From Ignavibacteria bacterium (GTDB taxonomy: Bacteria; Bacteroidota; Ignavibacteria; Kapaibacteriales; Kapaibacteriaceae), in NCBI GenBank assembly GCA_015709655.1, contig CP054181.1, forward strand, positions 547,262-611,261: a stretch of 64,000 nucleotides of DNA, given 5' to 3'. Position 1 is the first letter of the stretch, and each line of letters begins with the position of its first letter. Below are positions 8,247-16,293 of this stretch, one piece after another. The notes below the pieces were generated by a model, which saw only the letters and a program-made list of their open reading frames with translations, did not search any database and was not told the origin of the DNA. The position numbers and the translations under genes were made by a program.

Positions 8247-9029
8247 ATGAAAAATAAAGTAATCATTATCACAGGTGCCGGAATGGGACTTGGATATGCA
8301 GCAGCAAAAGAACTGGCTTCAAAAGGTGCAAATCTTGTATTGGTTGACTACAACGAAAAAGGTTTGGCAGATACAAAAACGGAAATCGCTAAAGAATTTC
8401 CTGATGTAAAAGTCATCACTGTTGTAGCAGATGTATCCAATGAAGAAGCCGTGAAAAATTATGTAGATGAAGCGGTAAAAGCATTTGGCAGAATTGACGG
8501 CTTATACAACAATGCGGGTATTGAAGGGAAGCAGGCAAGTATTACCGACTATGATGTGAATGTTTTCAAAAAAGTAATTGACATTAACCTGATGGGCGTG
8601 TATTACGGAATGCGTTATGTAATTCCTGTGATGCAAAAACAAAAATTTGGTCGCATTGTGAATGTGGCTTCTGTTGGCGGTATTCGTGGCGTGTTAAACC
8701 AAATGCCTTATGTGGCAAGTAAACACGCTGTTTCAGGGATGACAAAAAACGCAGCTTTGGAATACGGCAGAGATGGGATTCTTACCAATGCCATTGCACC
8801 CGGAGCAATTTTAACTCCTATGGTTGCCGAAGCATTCAAACAAGTGAATCCTGACAATCCAAAAGTAGCAGAAACGGAGTATGCGCAACGCAACCCAACC
8901 AAACGATTAGGTCAACCTCACGAAGTAGCCAAATTAGTTGCCTTTCTATTGAGCAAAGACAACGGCTATGTGAGTGGACAGACCATAGCGATTGATGGTG
9001 GAGAATCAAACATCTATGGAAACTCTTAA
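8247..9029 (+). CDS. Short-chain dehydrogenase/reductase (SDR)
   Basis: 260 residues, classical SDR. The NAD(P)-binding GAGMGLGYAAAKEL is at about residues 10-23, NNAGIEG near 90, the catalytic Ser in VASVGGIRG near 140, the YVASK active-site Tyr/Lys near 155, and the C-terminal SGQTIAIDGG. It is a cytoplasmic oxidoreductase of unknown substrate. It follows the broken YceI gene by 12 bp, probably in one operon, and ends at a strong terminator. Confidence 0.92.
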   Translation: MKNKVIIITGAGMGLGYAAAKELASKGANLVLVDYNEKGLADTKTEIAKEFPDVKVITVVADVSNEEAVKNYVDEAVKAFGRIDGLYNNAGIEGKQASITDYDVNVFKKVIDINLMGVYYGMRYVIPVMQKQKFGRIVNVASVGGIRGVLNQMPYVASKHAVSGMTKNAALEYGRDGILTNAIAPGAILTPMVAEAFKQVNPDNPKVAETEYAQRNPTKRLGQPHEVAKLVAFLLSKDNGYVSGQTIAIDGGESNIYGNS

Positions 9030-9034
9030 AAATC

Positions 9035-9072
9035 AAGGTTAGCATTTGAATAAACAAATGCTAACCTTTTAT
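9035..9072 (+). terminator. Rho-independent terminator after SDR gene
   Basis: A perfect 14-bp stem AAGGTTAGCATTTG (9035-9048) / CAAATGCTAACCTT (9055-9068) with a 6-nt loop and trailing T residues, just after the SDR stop. Confidence 0.85.
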
Positions 9073-9092
9073 AAAATTAAAATCTCTATAAT

Positions 9093-9400
9093 ATGAAAAC
9101 ATACACCACATTATCCGAAGCCATAAACGACCTTGCAAAAAAAGGCTAACCTTCAACTTCAATGTAAGCAAAGATTGCATTCATTGTGCTGAAAACAACT
9201 TGCAACTCCAACCTGACGAATTTGAGATTGATGAAGTGTATCGTTTTCAGGAAATGTCAGATATAGATAATGAAAGTATTCTGTATGCTATTTCATCCAA
9301 AGAACTTCAGGTGAAAGGGCTTTTGGTGAATGCATACAGTATATATGCAGATTCTGCTTTAACAAAATTGATTGAGAAACTAAAAAAGCACAAAAATTAA
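9093..9400 (+). pseudogene. Small PRPP-synthetase-annotated-type protein, frameshifted
   Basis: ATG 9093 starts KTYTTLSEAINDLAKKG, then meets a stop at 9147. One base later the family pattern resumes (TFNFNVSKDCIHCAENN, then FEIDEVYRFQEMSDIDNES and VKGLLVNAYSIYADS). A one-base deletion after GGCTA explains the break. Intact relatives are about 100-residue proteins common in Bacteroidota and often labelled phosphoribosylpyrophosphate synthetase without proof of that activity. Confidence 0.75.
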
Positions 9401-9409
9401 ATTATCGTT

Positions 9410-9550
9410 ATGTCCAATATCAATTTAATCATAGAAGAAAGAGCAGCCGATATTGGTAAATTTTTGGTTGGTCGGTTACTCCCTTTTCGCTAAAAGCGAA
9501 TGGTAGGTCCGTTTATTAATATTGACCACAATGCGAAACGATTATTGAAA
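9410..9550 (+). pseudogene. Pirin-family N-terminal remnant
   Basis: ATG 9410 begins SNINLIIEERAADIGKFLV then GRLLPFR, the start of pirin. It is followed by an in-frame TAA at 9491-9493 where relatives have a Glu or Gln codon, then KRMVGPFINIDH. After that the pirin sequence is lost. Only about 40 codons of a roughly 290-codon gene remain, so this is a truncated fossil. Confidence 0.7.
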
Positions 9551-9555
9551 GTATA

Positions 9556-10437
9556 ATGAACAGAAAAACATTTATTAAATCACTGGCACTTTTGCCATTA
9601 ACAGCAGCAGCAATGAAACTGAATGAATTAAATAAAATCACAGAAATTTTTGACAGCACTGTTAAAATGCCTGTGTTGTTCTTAGGACACGGTAGTCCAA
9701 TGAATGCGATTGAAGAAAATGAATTTGTAACAGGCTTTAGAAACATCGCCAAAGATATTCCAAAACCCAATTCTATTCTGTGCATTTCGGCACATTGGGA
9801 AACCAAAGGGACGTTTGTAACTGCAATGAAAAACCCAACTACTATTCACGACTTTGGTGGCTTCCCGAAAGAATTATTTGAAGTGCAATATCCCGCACCG
9901 GGAAGTCCTGATTTAGCAAAGGAAACTAAATTTCTCATTACGAAAACAGAAGTGGGCTTGGATGATAAATGGGGGTTAGACCACGGAGCTTGGAGCGTAA
10001 TAAAACATTTATATCCAAATGCTGATATTCCGGTAATACAATTGAGTTTAGATTACTCACAAACACCACAATATCACTACGAATTAGCACAGCAAATCAA
10101 TTCGCTTCGCAAAAAAGGTGTGCTTATTATAGGTAGCGGCAATATTGTTCATAATTTAAGAATGGTGGAATGGAAAAGATTGAATGAAACTTTTGGCTTT
10201 GATTGGGCAATAGAAGCTAACGAGAAAATGAAAAATTATATTCTAAATGGCGACCATAAGCAGTTAATTAATTTCCGTTCGCAAGGAAAAGCATTTGACT
10301 TAGCTATACCAACACCCGAACATTATTTGCCATTACTTTATTCATTGGCATTACAAGATAAAAATGAAGAAGTAAAATTGTTTAACGACAAAGCCGTTGC
10401 AGGTTCGTTGACAATGACATCATTGAAAATTGGATAA
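9556..10437 (+). CDS. ygiD: Class III extradiol dioxygenase, 4,5-DOPA dioxygenase type
   Basis: 293 residues. A Tat/Sec-like leader (NRKTFIKSLALLPLTAAA) is followed by the YgiD-type LigB fold: LFLGHGSPMNAIEENEF near residue 40, ISAHWETKG near 80, LDHGAWSV near 140 and GSGNIVHNLR near 195. The His residues in these motifs bind the metal. It probably opens catechol rings by extradiol cleavage. It belongs to the AraC/SDR gene set. The leader suggests the enzyme is exported, which is unusual compared with E. coli YgiD. Confidence 0.88.
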   Translation: MNRKTFIKSLALLPLTAAAMKLNELNKITEIFDSTVKMPVLFLGHGSPMNAIEENEFVTGFRNIAKDIPKPNSILCISAHWETKGTFVTAMKNPTTIHDFGGFPKELFEVQYPAPGSPDLAKETKFLITKTEVGLDDKWGLDHGAWSVIKHLYPNADIPVIQLSLDYSQTPQYHYELAQQINSLRKKGVLIIGSGNIVHNLRMVEWKRLNETFGFDWAIEANEKMKNYILNGDHKQLINFRSQGKAFDLAIPTPEHYLPLLYSLALQDKNEEVKLFNDKAVAGSLTMTSLKIG

Positions 10438-10442
10438 GACCA

Positions 10443-10545
10443 AAACACAAAAGCAAGCACATTGCCAAAGCCACACAAACCAACGCTAAAACCAATGCTT
10501 TGTCAAAAAGCTTGCTTTGCCAACGCAGACAAAATTGTTTTAAAA
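10443..10545. repeat. Second-family palindrome H1
   Basis: The left arm AAGCAAGCACATTGCCAAAGC (near 10451) pairs with the right arm GCTTTGTCAAAAAGCTTGCTT (near 10494-10515). The internal word CCAACGCT recurs in other copies. It precedes attC-like repeat A4, as H3 and H5 precede theirs. Confidence 0.5.
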
Positions 10546-10664
10546 TTTCCCAACGCTTCAAAAAAATAAAAATACACCAACACACAGCCCGACAAACACA
10601 GCAGACAATGACACAGAAACTCAATGTTGACAAGGCATACAGTGCACGGTGGACAGAAGGCCAG

Positions 10665-10800
10665 CAGGTAACAGCGGTTTGGCGCAAGCGGGGGTTCTGT
10701 TCTCCGTTTGACAGTTTTTCGTAAATTTGAACTGTTCGGCTTCGTATGAAAAGTAGTGGTAAAAGTCCCCGCCTTCGCCAATACCCGAACCGTTATAGCC
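10665..10800. repeat. attC-like palindrome A4
   Basis: Left box GGTAACAGC and arm GGTTTGGCGCAAGCGGGGG pair with right arm CCCCGCCTTCGCCAATACC and box CCGTTATAGCC. The loop has TAAATTTGAACTGT and GGCTTCGTATGAA. The second IS block begins at its right core, exactly as at A2. Confidence 0.65.
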
Positions 10801-10849
10801 CATTTAAAAGACGCTAATGTGATCCCGGCCTAATTCGAGGTACGAAAGT

Positions 10850-11753
10850 TTAAGTACAACATACTGATCGATTGCGTTGATACCAATCGGCTTCGAATTG
10901 CACGGGCGAGAGTCCACCGATTGACGTGTGTCTGCGGCGTTGGTTGTAGAACAGATGTGTCCATCGATAGATGGCACCTGCGGCATGTTCGACGTTACGA
11001 AATGGAAAGTGATGCATCAACTCGGTCTTCATCGTGGCCCAAAACGATTCCATCGGAGCATTGTCATAGCAGTCGCCTGATGAGCCCATGCTACTAACGA
11101 GGCCGTACTTCTTGAGCTCATCTTTGAATGCATATGAGTTGTACTGCCCTCCTTGGTCGGAGTGGATGATGATGGGCACCTCTAATGTCCTGTGCTTCAG
11201 CCGACGCGCGATCACGGCTTGATGGAATGCTTTGAACAACGCTCCAACATGCAAATCATGCGAAACGTGGATACCAAGAATGCGGTGCGATGCTTGATCC
11301 TTGATCGCCACGGCGTAGATCTTTGGACCGATCGCCGGAAGCTCAGAATAGTCGCTCAGCCACAGTTCGTCCAGTTCAGTCCTGTGGAACGCGCGCTGCA
11401 CGAGATCCGATGAGGGTGATACGTCTCCGATGAATTCGTCGTTGCCATGCATTTCCATGTGTTCTTGCATTGAACAGGCATACCGTTTTGCTTCATGAGC
11501 CGACGAACCCGAGTCTTTCCGACACGTCTCCCGCCTTTCCTGATATCATGAGCGATCCACTCGGCACCATAGCTCCTCTCCGTTGCCTGATAGATCTCAT
11601 TGATCTGAGCAAGCAGTTCGCGATCTTCTTGCTTGCACTTCCCTCAACACCCTTGCGCCACTGATAGTAGCCATCACGGGAAGCTTGCAAGACTCGACAC
11701 ATCACGTCTAACGGCCATTTCGAGCGATGACGCTCAATGAAGTCGTATCTCAT
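10850..11753 (-). pseudogene. IS3 OrfB transposase, frameshifted (copy 2)
   Basis: The catalytic half from about 11470 down reads LWLSDYSEL, HSDQGGQYNS and NAPMESFWATMKTEL, giving the D, D and E of the rve fold in one frame (206 codons). The N-terminal half (from 11753, YDFIERHRSKWPL) is in another frame, and the intermediate SYGAEWIAHDIRKGG block is in a third. The two shifts are identical to those in copy 1, so they predate the duplication. Confidence 0.8.
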
Positions 11754-12045
11754 CTCGGCCGTTGAGAGAAGATACCGATGGCATTTTTAGGATGTCGCGC
11801 TCCTGAGTCACCACCTTCAATTCACGACGCAGTCAGGCGTTTTCCTCGGCGCTCGCTTCCAAAGCATCTGGCTGTGATGATTTGCTCTTCTTATCTGCCT
11901 GTATCCAAGCATACAGCGTTTTAGCATCGATGCCAAGGTCACGGGCGATACTGGACTTCTGACGCTCGGGATGGTCCCTTACTAGACGCAGCGCTTCAGC
12001 TCTAAACTGAGCCTCTATTGGCTGCCGTGTACGTTTACCTGCCAT
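11752..12045 (-). pseudogene. IS3 OrfA, nonsense-truncated (copy 2)
   Basis: This is the same as the intact 98-residue OrfA of copy 1 up to residue 70, where an Arg codon (CGA in copy 1) is TGA at 11833-11835. A missing base in the A/T run near 11785 would also shift the C-terminal helix. The protein would lose its leucine zipper. Confidence 0.8.
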
Positions 12046-12200
12046 TGCGGTTCTCCTTTCTTGAATTGAAAAATACAGTTTATCTTTCTGTACCTCAATT
12101 CAGGCCGGGTTCAAAAGGGCATCGTATTCCCGTAGCTGAATGTATGGAATAACCAACTTACCCGGAACCCGGGAGATGCCGACCTCGTTATACAACCAGC

Positions 12201-12389
12201 ACTAAGACGTATCCACAAGCAAGGCCCGGCATAGTGAGCGACACGGGAAGTCACTTTATCGCCATTCAATTCAAAGGATACATCGCAGGCAGCAGTTTAG
12301 AACACCGTCGCTCTTCCGTGTGTTATCCGCAGTTTAATGGTATAGTGGAGCGTCGGTTCCGTCCGACTAAGGAAGGACTGCATCTTTGA
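12201..12389 (+). pseudogene. Remnant of second IS3-like integrase, copy 2
   Basis: Duplicate of the fossil at 5431-5619, with the same SDTGSHFI and YPQFNGIVERR motifs and one base change near the ERR codons. It carries no start codon or N-terminal half. Confidence 0.6.
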
Positions 12390-12521
12390 TGATTTGTAAC
12401 AAACAACCTACACCAAGCCACTAATATTATGTATATTTATGCAGTATTATTGCATGTATAAGCGAGTTGGGTGCCATATTGGAAAACCCGCTCCGAAAGA
12501 CAATATCACGAAATAAAACAA

Positions 12522-12529
12522 TAACTTTG
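12522..12529 (+). promoter_or_regulatory. Bacteroidota -7 promoter element for restriction gene
   Basis: TAACTTTG lies 17 bp upstream of the endonuclease ATG and matches the TAnnTTTG consensus. The -33 element is weak. Confidence 0.5.
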
Positions 12530-12546
12530 CGACTTTAATAAAACAG

Positions 12547-13233
12547 ATGAAAGTAACAGGAGAACAACTATATAAAAAGCTTGTAGACGAATACAAAATA
12601 ATTGGAGAGAAAGGAGTTATTAACTTCTCACTCAAAAACTTGACAATTGCAGTTGAGACAAAAGACACCGTTGGAAATCTGTTACAAGAATGGCTAAAAG
12701 CTTGGATGAAAAAAGAAAATGTTGAATTTGAAGAAAACACAAACTCACAGACCTTTCCAGACTTTCACCTTGACACAGAAAACAAAAAGAAAGGACTTTT
12801 AGAAGTCAAAACTTTCGATTGGGATCGTGGGCCAGGTTTCGACCTTGCCAATTTTGACTCTTATTGCAATTCGTTACTTGAAAACGCTTACAGAATAGAT
12901 TCAGACTATTTGATTTTTGCTTACCAAATGGAAGGCAGTCAAATAACAATCAAAAATGTTTGGCTTAAAAAAATATGGGAATTGTCTTGTCCCAGTGGAA
13001 CATATCCAATTAAAGTGCAAGAAAAGAAGCAAGTTATTTATAATCTAAGACCAGCAACGTGGTATTCAGAACGAACAACTTTTAAGCCTTTTTCTTCAAA
13101 AGAAGAATTTCTTTCAGCACTGAATGAGACAAGATACCAATACCCACAAACCAGACACGGAAATGGGCATTGGCTTAAAAACGTTCTGAAAAATTACGAA
13201 GCACACACCGGAGTTTCTTTGGTCGTAAAATGA
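12547..13233 (+). CDS. Type II restriction endonuclease, NgoBV-like
   Basis: 228 residues. A PD-(D/E)xK nuclease core is visible: FPDFHLD at about residues 76-82 and LLEVKTFDWDRGPGFDLANF from about 94. These match NgoBV/NlaIV-type enzymes, which by family knowledge cut GGNNCC; the specificity here is unproved. It converges with the methyltransferase gene and their 3' ends overlap by 40 bp, an economical R-M layout. It lies between the IS block and attC-like A5, so the whole system looks like one cassette. Confidence 0.85.
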   Translation: MKVTGEQLYKKLVDEYKIIGEKGVINFSLKNLTIAVETKDTVGNLLQEWLKAWMKKENVEFEENTNSQTFPDFHLDTENKKKGLLEVKTFDWDRGPGFDLANFDSYCNSLLENAYRIDSDYLIFAYQMEGSQITIKNVWLKKIWELSCPSGTYPIKVQEKKQVIYNLRPATWYSERTTFKPFSSKEEFLSALNETRYQYPQTRHGNGHWLKNVLKNYEAHTGVSLVVK

Positions 13234-14558
13234 TTTAGACTTTCTGACGACATAACTTCTGCAATTCTTGAAGTAACAAATTCAACAACAGGAACAGCAA
13301 CTGTATTTCCTAACAAATCAAAAGCGTCATATTCTTTTGTCGGAATTTCATACCATTCAGGATAGCCGAATAAACGCAAACCTTCACGGATAGTTAAACG
13401 TCTTAATCCATTTCCATCAGGAACAGCAAGACGAGAAACATCTGTAGCGACTAAAGTTGGAGCAATGTCATTTGGGTCAAGAATTTTATTAATTTCAAAA
13501 CTCAACTTTCCTGTTACTATATTATAGCCTTTTGGTTTTGTAGTATCGTAATCACGGTAAGTTTTAACTCCATTTTCAGTTTGCTCTTTCACTAATTTTT
13601 TCGGGTGTTCAAACTTCAAATAACCCTTTTTAACCAAGTCATCTAACATTGACTTTAATTCGCTTTTAGGTTTATCGATGAAAGTATTTATTTGTTCAAG
13701 AGTTAAAGCCATTCCGTCCATCCAATCAATGCCAATCTCAATTGCCCATTGTTTTTTTCTTCTTTCCTTGAACAACTTATTTAAAAGTTTGCATTGTTCG
13801 TCTGTTACTTCTCCTTTTATTCCAATATCCCAACTATGGATATTATTATCTCCGCCACGCTTGTCTTTGATAGATTTTCCAAACAAATCTTTAATTTCAA
13901 AATGCGATAATAGTTTATCTACAAAGTCGGATTTCAAAGGTTCAAGACCTTTTTCAAGAATACTTTCAAGCTTTGAAAACTTTGGTTCATTTCCATTTAA
14001 TTCAACTTTTTGGTCTTTAGTGCCAACAATAAAAATACGTTTTCGGGATTGTGGTAAACCAAACTCAATGGAATCAAAAACCCGCCAAGATACCTTATAT
14101 CCTAAGTCATTTTCAAGAGTATGTAAAATCGTTAACAAAGTTCTGCCAATTTCATCGTTCTTATTTTCTAAATCGTGTTTTACAAGACCTTCTACATTTT
14201 CAAGAATAAAACCATACGGTTTTTTATCTCTTAAAATGCGTTCAATCTCAAAAAATAAAGTTCCCCTTGTATCAAGAAAACCTTGTCTTTTTCCACCTGC
14301 ACTAAAAGGTTGGCAAGGAAAACCACCTAACAGAAAATCAAAATCAGGAATGAACTCATTTCTAATTTCAAAAATATCCCCAGCCAAAAAGTCGTGTTTG
14401 AAATTATGTTTCAATGTTTTAACGGCATACGGTTTTATTTCAGAAGTCATTACACACTCTGTTTCATACCCTAGCCCATTGAAGATATTTTCAAAACCAA
14501 GTCTAATTCCACCTAGACCTGCAAACAAATCAATGAATTTAATTTTCTTACTTTCCAT
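13194..14558 (-). CDS. DNA cytosine-5 methyltransferase (type II R-M)
   Basis: 454 residues when started at ATG 14558. A longer frame reaches 14600, but the 14558 start gives an 11-bp overlap with the upstream gene. Motifs in order are FAGLGGIRLG (SAM binding), GFPCQPFSAGG with the catalytic Cys, ENVEGLV, QSRKRIFIVG, and the C-terminal LLGNTVAVPV. The region between about residues 215 and 370 is the target-recognition domain. It should protect host DNA from the neighbouring endonuclease. It is cotranscribed with the DUF6471 gene. Confidence 0.93.
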   Translation of the reverse strand: MESKKIKFIDLFAGLGGIRLGFENIFNGLGYETECVMTSEIKPYAVKTLKHNFKHDFLAGDIFEIRNEFIPDFDFLLGGFPCQPFSAGGKRQGFLDTRGTLFFEIERILRDKKPYGFILENVEGLVKHDLENKNDEIGRTLLTILHTLENDLGYKVSWRVFDSIEFGLPQSRKRIFIVGTKDQKVELNGNEPKFSKLESILEKGLEPLKSDFVDKLLSHFEIKDLFGKSIKDKRGGDNNIHSWDIGIKGEVTDEQCKLLNKLFKERRKKQWAIEIGIDWMDGMALTLEQINTFIDKPKSELKSMLDDLVKKGYLKFEHPKKLVKEQTENGVKTYRDYDTTKPKGYNIVTGKLSFEINKILDPNDIAPTLVATDVSRLAVPDGNGLRRLTIREGLRLFGYPEWYEIPTKEYDAFDLLGNTVAVPVVEFVTSRIAEVMSSESLNHFTTKETPVCAS

Positions 14559-14844
14559 TGCTTGACTTTTTATTATATTCGACATTTGGTTCGGCTGCAA
14601 TTAACATTGATGATTCATATTCTTCAATTTCAATTTTTGAGCACCCAATTACTGAAAGACATTGTATGAAAAAACAGGCACTAAAACTTCCACGACTAAT
14701 TTTACTATCAATACTAGCTTTAGTTTCGTGGACACCTATTTCGTTCAAGAGAACAGCCAAATCAGCGTTGGACACGCCACGTTTGACAAGTTCAGATTTA
14801 AGAAGTCGTTTGACTTTATCGTTCCAACTGACCATAATTGACAA
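14548..14844 (-). CDS. DUF6471-like small protein upstream of methyltransferase
   Basis: 98 residues (or 95 from the second Met). The core WNDKVKRLLKSELVKRGVS...LAVLLNEIGV and SKISRGSFSACFFIQCL fits the DUF6471 pattern, a small helical protein often found next to DNA methyltransferases. Its last codons overlap the start of the methyltransferase, implying translational coupling. A role as an R-M controller is plausible from the helix pattern and position but is not established. Confidence 0.75.
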   Translation of the reverse strand: MSIMVSWNDKVKRLLKSELVKRGVSNADLAVLLNEIGVHETKASIDSKISRGSFSACFFIQCLSVIGCSKIEIEEYESSMLIAAEPNVEYNKKSSNGK

Positions 14845-14909
14845 GTTTGTGTTTGCAATATTAGAGACAAATTATCATATATGCAAATTATTTGACAAAA
14901 ATAAAAATA

Positions 14910-15050
14910 CGGCACCCAACATCACCTATACGCAAGCAGGGGTTTCATGCTTCGTAGGACAGGAAAGTGCTAAATTTAAAGTTCAGTTCTTCGTAGGAAA
15001 TTTAGTGGTTAAAATCCCTGCCTGCGTATAGCTGAGAACCGTTATGCCTC
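14910..15050. repeat. attC-like palindrome A5
   Basis: The left arm CCTATACGCAAGCAGGGGTTT (14925-14945) pairs with the right arm AAATCCCTGCCTGCGTATAG, and the right core is AACCGTTATGCC. The inside is very similar to A7 (GTGCTTCGTAGGACAGGAAAG and GTTCAGTTCTT), although the flanking cassettes are unrelated. Confidence 0.72.
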
Positions 15051-15051
15051 A

Positions 15052-15158
15052 TTGTAAAAAAGCCGACCGCACATTCAAGCACATTTGGTTTTTGCCGACA
15101 CGCAAAGCTCAAACTAAAAAACCAAAAGAGCTTGAATTTTACCAACGCTCGATAAAAT
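15052..15158. repeat. Second-family palindrome H2
   Basis: The arms TTCAAGCACATTTGGTTTTT and AAAAACCAAAAGAGCTTGAA pair almost perfectly apart from an asymmetric CACATT/AAGAG bulge. The interior has GCCGACAC. The leading AAAAGCCGACCGCACA is shared with H4. Confidence 0.6.
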
Positions 15159-15166
15159 ATAATTTG

Positions 15167-15174
15167 TAACTTTG
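15167..15174 (+). promoter_or_regulatory. Bacteroidota -7 promoter element
   Basis: TAACTTTG lies 13 bp before the ATG of the Cys-rich protein gene that opens the copper block. Confidence 0.5.
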
Positions 15175-15187
15175 CGTTATTGAATTT

Positions 15188-15562
15188 ATGACAAGACAAA
15201 TTTCCATATTGCTGATTATGATGCTTGGTTTCTTTCTGACACCAACATTAACCTATGCGTGTGGAAAAAAGACTGAAAAAACAGAAAAATCTTGTTGCGA
15301 GAAAAGCACTTCACAAACAGGTGATTCGAAAGACTGTTGCAAAAAAAGTCATTCACAAGATGACAAAAACGATGACGACTGTAACGGACAATGTGGAAAT
15401 TCATCTTGCCATTGCCCAACTATAAACATCACTATTGCACTACCTATTTTTCCCGAACTGAAACATAGCGTTTTCTACGCTAAAAAACTGAATTTCTTCT
15501 ATACAGAAACCTACATCTCTTCGGGTTTCCGTTCTATTTGGCAACCGCCAAAAATAAGCTAA
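15188..15562 (+). CDS. Secreted Cys/Lys-rich protein opening the copper block
   Basis: 124 residues. The signal peptide ends around TLTYAC (residue 22). The following 60 residues are packed with Cys, Lys, Asp and Ser (KSCCEKS, DCCKKSH, DDCNGQCGNSSCHC), suggestive of metal binding. The C-terminal 50 residues are hydrophobic/aromatic. I do not recognise a family. Its position directly upstream of copper-efflux genes suggests a periplasmic metal buffer or sensor; this is inference. Confidence 0.7.
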   Translation: MTRQISILLIMMLGFFLTPTLTYACGKKTEKTEKSCCEKSTSQTGDSKDCCKKSHSQDDKNDDDCNGQCGNSSCHCPTINITIALPIFPELKHSVFYAKKLNFFYTETYISSGFRSIWQPPKIS

Positions 15563-15698
15563 ATTCTTGACTTAACAGCCATAGGACTGTTCTGTTGAAA
15601 GCAAAATAAATGCTTTCAGAATTAGTATATTAATAAAAATTAGAAATTTCAAAAATTAAACGGAGTTCACAAATTCCGCTTCTCAAAATGTTATCATT

Positions 15699-16265
15699 AT
15701 GAGTAAATCATTAAAATATTTAATGACCGCATTGGTAATGCTGTCATTCGGAGTTAGTAATGCTCAAATTAAAAACTCAAAAACTGAAACACACGACCAT
15801 TCAAACCATACGGCAACAACCGAAAAGCAGGAAATAAACCAACTAAAAGCTGTTTTTGAAGGTTATTTTGCCGTAAAAGATGCTTTGGTAAAAGCCGATG
15901 CAGGTACTTCATCTACAAAAGCTGCAGAATTGCTAAAAGCTATCAAAGCGGTAGAGATGACCAAACTTTCGACTGACGAACATACAGTTTGGATGAAAGT
16001 AATGAAAGATTTAACGGCAAATACCGAAAAGATGGCTACTTCCAAAGATATTACCAAACAAAGAGAAGCCTTTGTCATTCTATCAACGAACATTTATGAA
16101 TTGGCAAAAGTGTCTAGGAAGGATGCCCCGATTTACTACCAACATTGTCCAATGGCAAACGGTGGCAATGGCGCAAACTGGTTAAGTAAAGAAAATGCAA
16201 TCAAAAATCCGTATTACGGTTCAAAAATGTTGACTTGCGGTAGCACAGTAGAAACATTAAAGTAA
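15699..16265 (+). CDS. DUF3347-type periplasmic copper-associated protein
   Basis: 188 residues with a signal peptide (cleavage after SNAQ). The body is helical (residues 50-140). It ends with the family signature YYQHCPMANGGNGANWLSK and NPYYGSKMLTCG, whose Cys, Met and His residues are plausible Cu(I) ligands. This type sits beside CusAB and CopB in Bacteroidota. It is paralogous to the protein at 18436. Probably a copper chaperone; the exact role is unproved. Confidence 0.85.
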   Translation: MSKSLKYLMTALVMLSFGVSNAQIKNSKTETHDHSNHTATTEKQEINQLKAVFEGYFAVKDALVKADAGTSSTKAAELLKAIKAVEMTKLSTDEHTVWMKVMKDLTANTEKMATSKDITKQREAFVILSTNIYELAKVSRKDAPIYYQHCPMANGGNGANWLSKENAIKNPYYGSKMLTCGSTVETLK

Positions 16266-16293
16266 TTGTTAACACTTTTAAATCAATGAAACG

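Larger units (their letters stand above)
10820..12113 (-). mobile_element. IS3-family insertion sequence, copy 2 (degenerate)
   Basis: 1294 bp with the same inverted repeats as copy 1. Its orfB retains the complete catalytic C-terminal frame, but orfA carries a nonsense codon and a one-base deletion. Both copies are therefore predicted to be dead. Confidence 0.85.
10784..12468. repeat. Duplicated 1.69-kb IS-bearing block, copy 2
   Basis: Partner of 4011-5698. The right edge is again GCGAGTT, after which copy 2 continues GGGTGCC while copy 1 continues ATAAGCC. Differences include the indel near 11160, one fewer T near 11790, and single substitutions such as one near 12355. The divergence argues against a simple assembly duplication. 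Confidence 0.85.

Noticed and set aside
13678..14565. A 295-codon plus-strand frame opposite the methyltransferase
   Set aside because: It is antisense to a gene with all m5C motifs and has a lysine/serine/phenylalanine-biased shadow composition.
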